A stretch of 49,093 bases of DNA from Desulfosporosinus sp. (GTDB lineage: Bacteria; Bacillota; Desulfitobacteriia; Desulfitobacteriales; Desulfitobacteriaceae): positions 1 to 49,093 of the forward strand of contig JARLHV010000047.1 of the NCBI GenBank assembly GCA_031292055.1, read 5' to 3'. A program made the translations under genes and the position numbers. The number at the start of each line of letters is the position of its first letter. The first letter of the stretch is position 1. Under the pieces are notes generated by a model that was not told the origin of the DNA, did no database searches, and saw nothing but the letters and a program-made list of their open reading frames with translations. Below are positions 34,401 through 42,953 of this stretch, piece after piece.

Positions 34401-36039
34401 TCGTTTGCTTGCTGGCCAAATATGGGATTTTTTTGAGGACTTTGTCGGGCCGCAAGATAATTGGTTGCCTCCAGATAACTTGCAGGTAGACCCACCCAGC
34501 GGTTTGGCCCACCGCACATCTCCAACAAACATTGGGCTAATGATCATCGCTACAGTAGCCGCGCGAGACTTGGGCTTTTTGACCACCACAAAAATGTTGG
34601 AGCGCCTTGAAAATACGATTCTGACAGTGGAGGCGCTCCCAAAATGGCATGGGCATTTATATAATTGGTATGACACCTTGAATTTAGCTCCGCTCCAACC
34701 GTGTTATGTATCAGCAGTGGATAGCGGAAATCTGGTGGCTTACTTGCTGACTGCCAAAGAAGGGATCAGTGAATGGCTGGAAAAACCGCTCGTCGATCGT
34801 ACTGCATTACAAGGAATGTTGACTATTCTAGCCGGGGAGAAACAGCCAACCCTCTCGCTCACAAACTGGCGAATGAAACTAGAAAAGCTAGCGGAACATA
34901 CGGATTTCTCGCTATTTGAGTGGTATCAGGCGCTCTTAGATGCTGCAAACCAGACAGAACTGCCGGATAAAGTAGTTCGAAAAGTACAGCAGGCCCTAGA
35001 GGAACTGAATAGTCTTGTGCCAAGCTTGGCCAAAACTCAAGTCGATTTTGAAACTTGGGAAATGGATGATCTTGCCCAAAAAGACTGGTGGGACCGAGGA
35101 AGGTTCTTAATGGAGCGTTTAGAGTGCTTGATTACCGCAACTGATTTTAAGCCACTCTATGATAAAAAAGTTAGTCTTTTGGCGCTCGGTTATAATGAAA
35201 CGATCCAAAAACGAGCAACTACTTATTATGATCAGCTGGCGTCCGAAGCGCGGCAGGCCAGTTTTATGGGTATTGCGCTGGGACAGCTTCCTTTGGGTCA
35301 CTGGTTCTCTTTGGGACGTACCCTGACTAAGGTGGATGGAATGCTGACTTTGCTTTCTTGGAGTGGGACTATGTTTGAATATTTTATGCCGGCACTTATT
35401 ATGAAGAATTTTCATGAGACCCTTTGGGATAGCACCTATCAGGGGGTAATCGCGAAGCAAATTGCTTACGCAGAAAGCCAGAAATTACCTTGGGGAATCT
35501 CAGAATCGAGCTTTAATGCTTACGATTTCCAAAGGAGTTATCAGTATCAGGCCTTTGGAGTTCCGGGCTTAGGGTTTAAACGGGGGTTGGAACAAGATCA
35601 GGTTGTTGCACCCTATGCGACTGTGATGGTTGCCATGTTTGAGCCACAGGCCGTTATCGCCAACCTGCACCGTTTAGAAACGTTAGGGGCCCATGGTCAG
35701 TATGGCTTTTTTGAGGCGCTTGATTTTACGAAACGGCGATTGCCAAACGGCCAAAGTCATACAGTCATTAAAAGTTTTATGGCTCACCATCAAGGTATGA
35801 GCTTGCTAGCTCTGGATAATCTGCTCCAAGACGGGTGCAACATTCGTCGTTTTCATGCGGATGCACGCGTACAAGCCACGGAATTGGTTTTACAGGAGCG
35901 AATTCCTAAATCGGTTCTAGTGTTGACTCCAGATAGTACGCCATTAACTGTATCGCATCGGCGTGAAGAGCAGAGGGAAGTATTGCCTACCTGCACGAGT
36001 GCAGACCTGCCTTTGCCCGAGGCTCGAATTCTTTCCTAA
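31474..36039 (+). CDS. Membrane glycosyltransferase-glycoamylase (NdvB-like, lacks GH94), copy 2
   Basis: A 1521-aa paralogue of the gene at 12085 with the same order: helical N-terminus, membrane helices, GT84 domain (LTIDADTVLP with the DxD, HDLLEGGF, RLQRWVRGDW), more helices, glycoamylase-like domain (SPTNIGLM, WHGHLYNWYDT, MAHHQGMSLL). The frame ends at LPEARILS, a few residues earlier than copy 1 and again before the GH94 part. No clear GH94 relic follows. AAGGGG (31460-31465) gives the ATG at 31474. Sequence is intact over 1500 codons, so selection has acted on it, at least until recently. It probably makes or extends a beta-glucan at the membrane; the product is unknown. Confidence 0.85.
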   Translation: MWERKSSNIEKFKQLTRTLMTGVLPTSRQRSGLTLKLFDLWVETLTNSAARLREFDQAGKTLVPAGEWLLDNISFIKEQALFVQQKLSRGYFLKLPRGKEEPYDVRIFGICQKYLRQTDGQVNVQKTVDYLMELQKVTVFKMSELWAVPLFLRIALIGHLSTVFTEVLKQQAAYQQAAGLFETWEPLLRSPRELKRALKLADQIIVELDPAFVVCIVAWQREYAEDTSLIQTWLKRKAKNMGVNIKSLVAQEQLRQAQNKETTMNLITSLRAVTHWVWQEDFEGLCHVEQILCQDPVGVYDSMDFASRNHMRQVVEESARRLKVPEIEVAKTVLALALAASGPEQEENRNKHVGFYLLNFRGIQELYHAFKARLSWRSLLVYWSKEHPIVLYLILLSVFFVTFILGLIGLEQGFRPLRVSTLIVVCLAIGIPASEWAITCLHWLINHTLKTQPLPCLEYAAGVPQEALTMVVIPTIWSNSTDVEKMCRHLEVQFLANRDPNIHFAILGDFQDAQQEEMTQDSRLLNVARSMIERLNAQYSATEGSIFYLFHRKRLWNPQEGVWMGWERKRGKLMEFNSLLRGNQDTSYNVIVGNMHTLGDVRYVLTIDADTVLPRESAKRLIGMIAHPLNAPVLNKEQNKVVEGFGLLQPRITVSHESTENSRLAHLLAGEPGIDPYSFAISDPYQDFFGHGIFTGKGIYDVEVFDKVLCGRIPENAVLSHDLLEGGFLRAGLVSNVELVDDYPATYLSYLKRLQRWVRGDWQLLRWLLPFVRSNEGKLVRSDLPVITRFQISDNLRRSLLSPVLFIVLFLGLTVLPGRRAGWVEVVALTLLLPVWIHLIGLIRQRGIFKHSLLVMAQVTVKTLMLPFQSAILLEAVGRTLYRLFISRKNLLEWVTAADAERGTPKSLGGFVGHFWPGYIWVTLFLLVTAMHNSSNLNVTLPLSLFWFSGPFWAYWLSKPLSEQKPVFTNSEEQEFRLLAGQIWDFFEDFVGPQDNWLPPDNLQVDPPSGLAHRTSPTNIGLMIIATVAARDLGFLTTTKMLERLENTILTVEALPKWHGHLYNWYDTLNLAPLQPCYVSAVDSGNLVAYLLTAKEGISEWLEKPLVDRTALQGMLTILAGEKQPTLSLTNWRMKLEKLAEHTDFSLFEWYQALLDAANQTELPDKVVRKVQQALEELNSLVPSLAKTQVDFETWEMDDLAQKDWWDRGRFLMERLECLITATDFKPLYDKKVSLLALGYNETIQKRATTYYDQLASEARQASFMGIALGQLPLGHWFSLGRTLTKVDGMLTLLSWSGTMFEYFMPALIMKNFHETLWDSTYQGVIAKQIAYAESQKLPWGISESSFNAYDFQRSYQYQAFGVPGLGFKRGLEQDQVVAPYATVMVAMFEPQAVIANLHRLETLGAHGQYGFFEALDFTKRRLPNGQSHTVIKSFMAHHQGMSLLALDNLLQDGCNIRRFHADARVQATELVLQERIPKSVLVLTPDSTPLTVSHRREEQREVLPTCTSADLPLPEARILS

Positions 36040-36392
36040 ACTGGTTCGGGAGGGCATTGTATTTAAACAAATACGGTCTTGTGTCAAGTGGCTTCATTTC
36101 ACCACAACCAGAAGTAATCAGAGAGCTTTTGGTGGAATAAGATAGCGCTAAAATTGGTTCCCTTTAAATTCAGTGAGGAGGAATTTAAAATCTCCAATGG
36201 CTTGATCGGCAAGGCTTTTGGGGGTTTTATTTGCATTTGCTGGAGTTGAACGAATACGAGTTAGACAATTCGTTGAATTAACGATACAATTAATTAATTG
36301 GAAAAGACCAACTATAAAACCAAACTAACTTGAAAAGATTTGTGTAGTCTTAGTGTTTCTTAAAATACCTATATGGGAAGGATGGTGAACTT
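36040..36392. other. Intergenic region before dnaE
   Basis: About 350 nt. Nothing resembling the GH94 domain continues from copy 2 in any frame; a frame 35963-36145 exists only as overlap. Several AT-rich -10-like hexamers lie at 36290-36350, but no promoter can be singled out. No terminator with a T run is clear. Confidence 0.4.
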
Positions 36393-39300
36393 GTGAAAAC
36401 TGGAAAAATTGAGGATGCCAAGTTTGGGTTTGTTCACCTCCATAATCATACGGAATTTAGCCTGCTCGATGGAGCGGCACGGATTAAAAACTTGGTCAAA
36501 CGTGCGGTAGAATTAAAAATGTCGGCATTGGCTATTACAGATCATGGGGTCATGTATGGTACCATCGATTTCTATAAGGCTTGCTGTAAAGAGGGGATTA
36601 AACCGATTATCGGGTGCGAAGTCTATGTTGCTCCTAATAAGCGGACGGATCGAACGCCAGGGAGGGATGATACTAATCGTCATTTGGTTCTTTTAGCTGA
36701 GAATCAAGAGGGCTATCGCAACCTAATTCGGCTGGTTTCCATGGCACATATAGAAGGCTTTTATTATAAACCCCGAGTTGACAAAGAAATTTTGCGCAAG
36801 TATGCTGCTGGGATCATCGCGCTGAGTGCCTGTTTGGCCGGAGAAGTAGCGGATTATCTGGTGCAGGATCAATTGGAGATGGCAGTTCAAAGCGCTCTCG
36901 AACTTGAGGATATCTTTGGAAAAGGGAATTTTTTTCTGGAAGTCCAAGATCATGGCTTAGAGGAGCAACGCAAGGTTATTGCAGGAATGTGGAAGGTTCA
37001 TGAACGCACAGGGATTCCGATGGTGGCAAGCAATGACGTACATTATGTTAACCGTGAGGACGCTTTTGTGCAAGATGCTTTGCTCTGCATCCAAACCGGT
37101 AAAACCTTAGCGGATACGGCACGGATGCGTTTTTCCAGCCAGGAATTCTTCCTCAAGTCTGAGCAAGAAATGGCTCTGTTGTTTGGAGAACATCCCGAAC
37201 TGCTGGAAAACACGGGTCTGATTGCCAAGCGATGTAAGGTGGATTTTCATTTTGGCGATAACTTTTTGCCTATGTTTGAGGTCCCACCAGGGCACACTTT
37301 AAATGGCTATCTTGAGGCCAAATGTCGAGAGGCTTTTCCCTCTTTTTACCCACAGAGGACGGAGCGGGAACGTGAACGCTTAGACTATGAACTCAAGGTC
37401 ATCTTCCAAACGGGTTTTTCAGGATATTTCTTGATTGTGGCAGATTTTTGCCGTTTTGCTAAGGAAAATGGCGTGGCCGTCGGGCCAGGACGAGGGTCTG
37501 CGGCAGCGAGTATGGTTGCATATTTATTAGGGATTACGTCGGTTGAACCGCTGCGCCATGATCTTCTTTTTGAACGGTTTTTGAATCCGGAACGAATTTC
37601 AATGCCAGATATTGACATAGATTTTGACCCAGAAGGTCGAGAACGTGTGATTCGTTATGTTACTGAAAAATACGGTGCGGACAAGGTATGCCAAATTATT
37701 ACTTTTGGAACTATGGGGGCTAAAGCAGCGATCAGAGATGGGGGGCGAGTTTTGGCAATCCCCTTGTCCCGAGTCGACAAGGTGGCGAAAGCGATTCCGT
37801 CAGATTTAGGAATGACTTTGGAAAAGGCTTTAAGCGTATCCCCTGACTTGGCCCGCATGGTGGAAGAGGATGAAGAGATTAAAAGACTCTACACCTTAGC
37901 CCGGTCTCTCGAAGGAATGACCAGACACGCTTCAACGCATGCAGCTGGGATCGTGATCTCGAAGGAACCCTTGATTAATTATCTCCCCCTCCAGAGGACG
38001 TCAGAGGACTTTATAATGACCCAATTCCCTATGAAAGCAGTCGAAGAAATTGGACTTCTGAAGATGGACTTTTTGGGTTTGCGCAACTTAACTATTTTGC
38101 AAGAAGCTGTGCGACGAATTGAAGAGACCCAGGGGTTAAAACTGAATTTACAAACTCTGCCGCTGGATGATCCTCAGACGTATACGTTATTAGCTTCGGG
38201 AAACAGCACAGGGATCTTTCAGTTGGAAAGCGGCGGGATGCGCGCGATTCTGAAGGACCTTAAGCCGACGTGCTTTGAGGATATTATCGCTGTCGTGGCC
38301 TTATATCGACCGGGCCCGATGGAACAAATACCGGAATTTATCCGCCGGAAACGCGGAGGCGACATCACCTATCTACATCCTAAGTTGGAGCCTATTCTCA
38401 AATCTACCTACGGGGTTATCGTTTACCAGGAACAAGTCATGCAGATCGCCCGTGATCTTGGTGGCTATTCTCTTGGTCGAGCAGATTTGCTCCGCCGGGC
38501 GATGGGGAAAAAGAAAAAAGAAATCATGGATGAGGAACGTCAGAACTTTATTCGGGGTTTGCAAGATGAGAAGGGGCAATGGATTATCCAGGGTGCCCTG
38601 CGAATTGGTTTGCCGCTGCATGATGCTGAAGAAATTTTTGATTTGATGGCTAAGTTTGCGGAATATGGTTTTAATAAAGGACACGCAACTGCCTATGCCG
38701 TAATTTCCTATCAGACGGCGTATTTAAAAGCAAACTATCCACTAGAGTTTATGGCGGCTCTCTTAAGCACTGTAATGGGTTCGTCTGATAAAATTTCATT
38801 CTATATTCAAGATGCGCGGCTTTGTGGAATTCAGGTGCTCTCCCCAGATGTGCAGTATAGCCAAGTTGGGTTTTCTATTGAAGAGCAAGCAATCCGTTTT
38901 GGCTTAGGAGCCATTCGCAACGTGGGAATTAATGTTGTGGAGAAGATCTTAGAAGCCAGAAAAGACGGTCGCTTTAAATCCCTGGATGATTTCTGTACGC
39001 GTGTTGATCATAAGGTTTTGAATCGACGAGTTTTGGAAAGCCTTGTCCGGTCTGGGGCCATGGGTTCATTTTGTTCCCGGGCACAGGCGCTGGCGGTAAT
39101 GGATCAAGTTCTAGATACGGCTGGGCGACGTCAGAAAGATCGGCTTTCAGGCCAATTCTCTCTCTTCGATTTGGATGAAGAAATGGATGAAGGGACTAAA
39201 TTACCAGATCGTCCCGACTTTCCAGAACGAGAGATCCTGGATATGGAAAAAGAATACCTGGGCCTTTACTTAAGTGGGCATCCCCTTTCTGCGGTTCTGC

Positions 39301-39905
39301 CTCAACTTCAGCCTTACATATCTTCAGATATTCTGACTTGTCTAGAAGGTGAGGAGGAGAAGAAGGTAGCTCTCGGTGGATTGGCAACTGGTTTTCGGCA
39401 GAATGTGACTAAAAAAGGCGAGATGATGGCCAGTTTCGTTCTGGAAGATTTAACGGGTGGGATTGAGGTTTTGGTTTTTCCACGAGTTTATGCGCAAACC
39501 CGCGCTTTAGGCAATGACCAGGTGATCGTGGTTGGAGGGAAGTACATTGTCAGAGATGACGAAAGAAAAATCTTTGCAGAGAAAATTACCAAGCTTGAGG
39601 ACTTAAAACCCTCGAAAGTGTACGAGCCGATTATTAGGCCAGAAAATAGCTCCCTTCCAACGGCAGGAAAACGTCTCTTCTTAAGATTCACTAATGATAG
39701 AAGTGAGCTAATGCCAACTGTATTAAATATTTTACAGCGTTTTCCTGGTAGTCAGCCGGTTTATTTCTATTTTGAGGATAATCAGAAGGTTATTGAAGGA
39801 AAACAGGAATTTTGGATTAATGATGGAGATGAACTGAAAAATACACTTCACGAAGTGATGGGTCAACGCAATGTGGTCTGGAAATCAGCTAAAAATTTTG
39901 CTTAA
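36393..39905 (+). CDS. dnaE: DNA polymerase III alpha subunit
   Basis: A 1170-aa replicative/repair polymerase of the DnaE1 type (usual length 1150-1170). The PHP domain opens with FVHLHNHTEFSLLDG and ALAITDHGVMYG. The polymerase active site carries PGRGSAAAS and PDIDIDFD (about residue 404), and the C-terminal part holds the helix-hairpin-helix and OB-fold (LGGLATGFRQNVTKKGEMMASFVLED). It lacks the 3'-5' exonuclease domain of PolC. Start is GTG at 36393 with GGAAGGATGG upstream. It leads the housekeeping block dnaE-coaD-DUF2007-accD-accA. Confidence 0.97.
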   Translation: MKTGKIEDAKFGFVHLHNHTEFSLLDGAARIKNLVKRAVELKMSALAITDHGVMYGTIDFYKACCKEGIKPIIGCEVYVAPNKRTDRTPGRDDTNRHLVLLAENQEGYRNLIRLVSMAHIEGFYYKPRVDKEILRKYAAGIIALSACLAGEVADYLVQDQLEMAVQSALELEDIFGKGNFFLEVQDHGLEEQRKVIAGMWKVHERTGIPMVASNDVHYVNREDAFVQDALLCIQTGKTLADTARMRFSSQEFFLKSEQEMALLFGEHPELLENTGLIAKRCKVDFHFGDNFLPMFEVPPGHTLNGYLEAKCREAFPSFYPQRTERERERLDYELKVIFQTGFSGYFLIVADFCRFAKENGVAVGPGRGSAAASMVAYLLGITSVEPLRHDLLFERFLNPERISMPDIDIDFDPEGRERVIRYVTEKYGADKVCQIITFGTMGAKAAIRDGGRVLAIPLSRVDKVAKAIPSDLGMTLEKALSVSPDLARMVEEDEEIKRLYTLARSLEGMTRHASTHAAGIVISKEPLINYLPLQRTSEDFIMTQFPMKAVEEIGLLKMDFLGLRNLTILQEAVRRIEETQGLKLNLQTLPLDDPQTYTLLASGNSTGIFQLESGGMRAILKDLKPTCFEDIIAVVALYRPGPMEQIPEFIRRKRGGDITYLHPKLEPILKSTYGVIVYQEQVMQIARDLGGYSLGRADLLRRAMGKKKKEIMDEERQNFIRGLQDEKGQWIIQGALRIGLPLHDAEEIFDLMAKFAEYGFNKGHATAYAVISYQTAYLKANYPLEFMAALLSTVMGSSDKISFYIQDARLCGIQVLSPDVQYSQVGFSIEEQAIRFGLGAIRNVGINVVEKILEARKDGRFKSLDDFCTRVDHKVLNRRVLESLVRSGAMGSFCSRAQALAVMDQVLDTAGRRQKDRLSGQFSLFDLDEEMDEGTKLPDRPDFPEREILDMEKEYLGLYLSGHPLSAVLPQLQPYISSDILTCLEGEEEKKVALGGLATGFRQNVTKKGEMMASFVLEDLTGGIEVLVFPRVYAQTRALGNDQVIVVGGKYIVRDDERKIFAEKITKLEDLKPSKVYEPIIRPENSSLPTAGKRLFLRFTNDRSELMPTVLNILQRFPGSQPVYFYFEDNQKVIEGKQEFWINDGDELKNTLHEVMGQRNVVWKSAKNFA

Positions 39906-39981
39906 ATGTTTTCGCGAGCAGGATTATTGATTTTAAAGGCGAAATCCATGAAAATATCCTGAAATATAAAGGAGAGACAGT

Positions 39982-40482
39982 GTGCGTACTGCGATTTATC
40001 CGGGAACATTTGACCCGGTCACCAATGGGCATCTCGATATTTTAATTCGGGCCAAAGAGCTATTTGACGGGGTGACCATTGCCATTGCTGCTGATAGTAT
40101 GAAGACCCCATTATTTACCCTCGAAGAGAGAATGCAGCTTCTCATGGAAGCAACCAAAGACATGCCTAATGTCAGTGTTTGTATGTTTGAAGGGTTGACG
40201 GTTGAATTTGCACGACAATGTGGAGCAGTAGCTATCCTTCGAGGACTTCGCGCCTTATCTGACTTTGAATATGAATTCCAACTGGCCTTAATGAACAAAA
40301 AGATCGCTTCGGATATTGAAACGATTTTCCTTATGACCCAGAGCGAATTCTCCTTTGTTAGTTCTAGCGCGATTAAATGGGCTGCCAGTTTACATGCTAA
40401 AGTTTCGGATTTTGTACCATTTCATGTCGAAAAGGCACTAATGAAAAAGTACTCCTGCCCTAGAACAAGTGAAGATGACTAG
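39982..40482 (+). CDS. coaD: Phosphopantetheine adenylyltransferase
   Basis: A 166-aa enzyme of the normal CoaD length; it joins 4'-phosphopantetheine and ATP to dephospho-CoA in the cytoplasm. Motifs: YPGTFDPVTNGHLDIL (nucleotidyl-transfer, with the T/HxGH histidine), RGLRALSDFEYEFQLALMNKK, and FVSSSAIKWAAS in place of the usual ISSSxVKE. Start GTG at 39982 behind AAAGGAGAG. It sits 76 nt after dnaE. In many Firmicutes coaD lies next to rsmD, so this position is less usual; CoA supply fits with accD-accA downstream. Confidence 0.95.
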   Translation: MRTAIYPGTFDPVTNGHLDILIRAKELFDGVTIAIAADSMKTPLFTLEERMQLLMEATKDMPNVSVCMFEGLTVEFARQCGAVAILRGLRALSDFEYEFQLALMNKKIASDIETIFLMTQSEFSFVSSSAIKWAASLHAKVSDFVPFHVEKALMKKYSCPRTSEDD

Positions 40483-40559
40483 ACTTAGAGATACTCTTGT
40501 TGCACAATGAGAAGGGCTATGGTATCATAAATCGATTTTAATAAGGGGGATTTCACAAA

Positions 40560-40760
40560 ATGTGGACCGTCATTTATATTGCACCCAACAAGTTGGTAGC
40601 CGAAAAATATAAGAAGATCCTTACTGAGGAAGGGATGCTTGTGCAGCTTCGTCCAATTGGTTCAGCGCATCTCGCTGAGCATGCTTCAGTTGAAATTCTC
40701 GTACCGGAATCTGAAGCCGAAGAAGCGCATGAAATCATTATTGGCGCCATAGGGAGCTAA
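40560..40760 (+). CDS. DUF2007-like small protein
   Basis: A 66-aa alpha/beta protein with WTVIYIAPNKLVAEKYKKILTEEG followed by a short middle strand and VEILVPESEAEEAHEII, the beta-alpha-beta pattern of DUF2007-type putative signal-transducing domains. AAGGGGG precedes the ATG at 40560. The stop is 3 nt before accD, so it is in one operon with accD-accA. Function unknown; a regulatory role for the carboxyltransferase is possible but unproven. Confidence 0.75.
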   Translation: MWTVIYIAPNKLVAEKYKKILTEEGMLVQLRPIGSAHLAEHASVEILVPESEAEEAHEIIIGAIGS

Positions 40761-40763
40761 ATT

Positions 40764-41660
40764 ATGTTCAAAGATATATTTAAAAAAACAAGATATGTCA
40801 CGATTCAGCCTGCGCCGGTACAGAATCGTTCTTCCTCTGAGATTTCTCCACAACCACCAACGCTTAGTAAGAAAGAACTGCCTGACAGCCTTTGGGTTAA
40901 ATGTCCGAAGTGTGGGGAAGTTCTCTTCAACAAAGATCTCGAAGAAAACGCACGGGTTTGTACGAAGTGTGAGTATCATTTCCGAATTTCTGCGAGGGGA
41001 CGCTTGGCGTTATTGGCGGATGAAAACAGTTTTGAAGAATGGGATACAGAGTTGATAACTCTTGATCCGTTGGAATTTCCCGGTTATGAAGGGAAGCTAT
41101 TGGAGGCACATGAGAAGTCGGGGACGACGGAAGGTGTGCTCACAGGACGCGCTAAGATCGAAGAGATTCCTGTTGTACTTGCTTTCAATGAAGCGAATTT
41201 TATGATGGGTAGCATGGGCTCTGTCGTGGGAGAAAAGATTGTCCGTGCGATCGAACGGGCAATTGAGCTAAGCTTGCCGGTGGTTATATTTTCGACTTCA
41301 GGAGGGGCTCGGATGCAAGAAGGGATTCTCTCACTTTACCAGATGGCCAAGACCAGTGCTGCATTGGGAAAATTGTCAGATAAACACCTATTGTATATTT
41401 CGGTACTCACGGATCCCACGTTCGGAGGAGTTACAGCCAGCTATGCTTCACTCGGGGACATTTTAATTGCCGAACCTAATGCCTTAATTGGCTTTACGGG
41501 ACCGCGTGTGATCATGCAGACGATGAGGCAAGAGCTCCCCACGGGCGCGCAAACAGCTGAGTTTAACCAAGAGCATGGGTTGATTGATCTGATAGTGCAA
41601 CGTGCTCAGATGCGCTCAGTTTTGGCGCGTTTGTTGCGGTACCATCAGGGAGGGGCTTAG
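40764..41660 (+). CDS. accD: Acetyl-CoA carboxylase carboxyltransferase beta subunit
   Basis: A 298-aa subunit. The zinc finger is [11 protein letters not shown]...CTKCEYHFR at about residues 50-75. The crotonase-like carboxyltransferase domain shows [35 protein letters not shown] and [11 protein letters not shown]. With AccA it transfers CO2 from biotin-BCCP to acetyl-CoA, the first step of fatty acid synthesis. AGGGAG lies in the end of the preceding gene. The accA start is 2 nt after the stop, so the two are coupled. Confidence 0.97.
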   Translation: MFKDIFKKTRYVTIQPAPVQNRSSSEISPQPPTLSKKELPDSLWVKCPKCGEVLFNKDLEENARVCTKCEYHFRISARGRLALLADENSFEEWDTELITLDPLEFPGYEGKLLEAHEKSGTTEGVLTGRAKIEEIPVVLAFNEANFMMGSMGSVVGEKIVRAIERAIELSLPVVIFSTSGGARMQEGILSLYQMAKTSAALGKLSDKHLLYISVLTDPTFGGVTASYASLGDILIAEPNALIGFTGPRVIMQTMRQELPTGAQTAEFNQEHGLIDLIVQRAQMRSVLARLLRYHQGGA

Positions 41661-41661
41661 T

Positions 41662-42651
41662 ATGCTGCAACTGTTTGATTTTGAAAAGCCAATTGCGGAA
41701 CTCGAACAGAAAATTACTGAACTTCAGAAATTTTCGGCAGATAAAGAAATTGACCTTTCTCAGGAAGTTGCTATTCTGGAAAAGAAAGTGGCCTCCTTGA
41801 AGAAGGAGATTTACGGCAATCTAGAGCCTTGGCAGAAAGTTCAGATAGCCAGACATTCAGAGCGACCTAATTTTTATGATTATGTTCCGTTGCTGTTTGA
41901 AGATTTCATAGAACTCAAAGGAGATCGGCTCTTTGCAGATGACCGCTCAATTGCAGGCGGGATTGCGCTTTTCCACGGAATTCCCGTAACAGTTGTCGCT
42001 CAGGTTAAGGGGAAAGGCACAAAGGAGAACATCAAGCGTAATTTTGGCATGCCTCATCCGGAAGGGTATCGTAAAGCGTTGCGTCTGATGGATCAGGCGG
42101 AAAAGTTTGGACGTCCGATCTTGACGTTTATTGACACTCCTGGGGCTGCCTGCGACTTAGCAGCTGAGGAACGAGGACAGGGTGAGGCCATTGCCCGATG
42201 TCTTCTTGCCATGGCGGGTTATCACGTTCCAGTGATCAGTACCGTCATCGGAGAAGGAGGAAGCGGCGGCGCCCTCGCTCTAGGGGTGGGCAATGTGGTC
42301 CTGATGCTTGAGAATTCCTTTTACTCTGTCATTGCTCCAGAAAGTTGCGCATCTATTCTTTGGAAGGATACGACCAAGGCGAAAGAAGCGGCAGCCGCCT
42401 TAAAGTTTACAGCACAAGATTTATTGAGACTTGGCGTAGCGGATGAAATAGTTCGTGAGCCTCTGGGTGGAGCCCATAAGAACCTAAGGCAAACCGCAGA
42501 AGAAGTTGCGCTGGCTATTTCGAAGTATCTTGTGCGTCTGCGTTTGGAGACTCCAGATGTACTGCGGACAAACCGATATCAGAAGTTGCGAGCAATTGGT
42601 GTTTACCAAGAAATTTCTGAAAAGTCCTCAGAAATTTTAGAAAAGCCTTGA
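41662..42651 (+). CDS. accA: Acetyl-CoA carboxylase carboxyltransferase alpha subunit
   Basis: A 329-aa subunit. The N-terminal helical part (residues 1-70) is followed by RPNFYDYVPLLFEDFIELKGDRLFADD, the GKGTKENIKRNFGMPHPEGYRKA loop, FIDTPGAACDLAAEERGQ and IGEGGSGGALALG (oxyanion loops). AGGGAGGGG overlaps the accD end; an in-frame ATG at 41602 inside accD is rejected. The last codons overlap the -35 box of the tRNA promoter. In many Firmicutes pfkA and pyk follow accA; here they do not. Confidence 0.97.
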   Translation: MLQLFDFEKPIAELEQKITELQKFSADKEIDLSQEVAILEKKVASLKKEIYGNLEPWQKVQIARHSERPNFYDYVPLLFEDFIELKGDRLFADDRSIAGGIALFHGIPVTVVAQVKGKGTKENIKRNFGMPHPEGYRKALRLMDQAEKFGRPILTFIDTPGAACDLAAEERGQGEAIARCLLAMAGYHVPVISTVIGEGGSGGALALGVGNVVLMLENSFYSVIAPESCASILWKDTTKAKEAAAALKFTAQDLLRLGVADEIVREPLGGAHKNLRQTAEEVALAISKYLVRLRLETPDVLRTNRYQKLRAIGVYQEISEKSSEILEKP

Positions 42652-42677
42652 CTAAATAGTCGAATTAATGGTATTAT
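42648..42677 (+). promoter_or_regulatory. Promoter of tRNA-Leu
   Basis: TTGACT (42648-42653), an 18-nt spacer and TATTAT (42672-42677), ending 36 nt before the tRNA. The TGA stop of accA lies inside the -35 hexamer. Confidence 0.7.
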
Positions 42678-42713
42678 GGTTAAGTCGTCATTGAACATCT
42701 GACGGAATAATTT

Positions 42714-42799
42714 GGGCGAGTGGCGGAATGGCAGACGCGTCGGTCTCAAAATCCGATATATGTGAGTATGTGGGGGTTCAAGTCCCCCCTCGCCCACCA
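42714..42799 (+). tRNA. tRNA-Leu (CAA)
   Basis: An 86-nt tRNA with encoded CCA (42797-42799) and discriminator A. The acceptor stem is GGGCGAG with CTCGCCC, the T arm GGGGG-TTCAAGT-CCCCC, and a long variable arm marks the class II type. The anticodon loop reads CT-CAA-AA, decoding UUG leucine. The last pair of the anticodon stem is U31-U39, a mismatch where A39 is usual. Confidence 0.93.
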
Positions 42800-42832
42800 C
42801 AATGACTGAAACACAGTAATATACGGGTTTAC

Positions 42833-42868
42833 AGAGTTGGTAAGAAATTACCAGCTCTTTTTGTTTTT
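42833..42868 (+). terminator. Terminator after tRNA-Leu
   Basis: An 11-bp stem AGAGTTGGTAA / TTACCAGCTCT (one G-U) with a GAAA loop, followed by TTTTTGTTTTT. Confidence 0.92.
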
Positions 42869-42890
42869 AGACTATTACATGCAAAGGTGA

Positions 42891-42942
42891 TTGACATAGG
42901 TAGATTATCTATATATAGTTATATATAGATAATCTACCTATG
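42891..42942 (+). promoter_or_regulatory. PadR promoter covered by a 48-bp perfect palindrome
   Basis: TTGACA (42891-42896), a 17-nt spacer and TATAGT (42914-42919) form the promoter. A perfect inverted repeat runs from 42895 to 42942: two 23-nt arms around a 2-nt centre (GT). It covers part of the -35, the -10 and the start site, ending just before GGAGG. Autorepression by PadR is the obvious reading. Confidence 0.8.
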
Positions 42943-42953
42943 GAGGCGAGAAT

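Noticed and set aside
12085..36039. The two large paralogues as ends of a composite transposon with the MITE copies
   Set aside because: The elements are non-coding, in opposite orientation, each with its own target duplication, and copy 1 has no element next to it.
35963..36145. Frame overlapping the end of glycosyltransferase copy 2 as a GH94 continuation
   Set aside because: Its residues show none of the GGxYSxW pattern expected at the start of the GH94 part.
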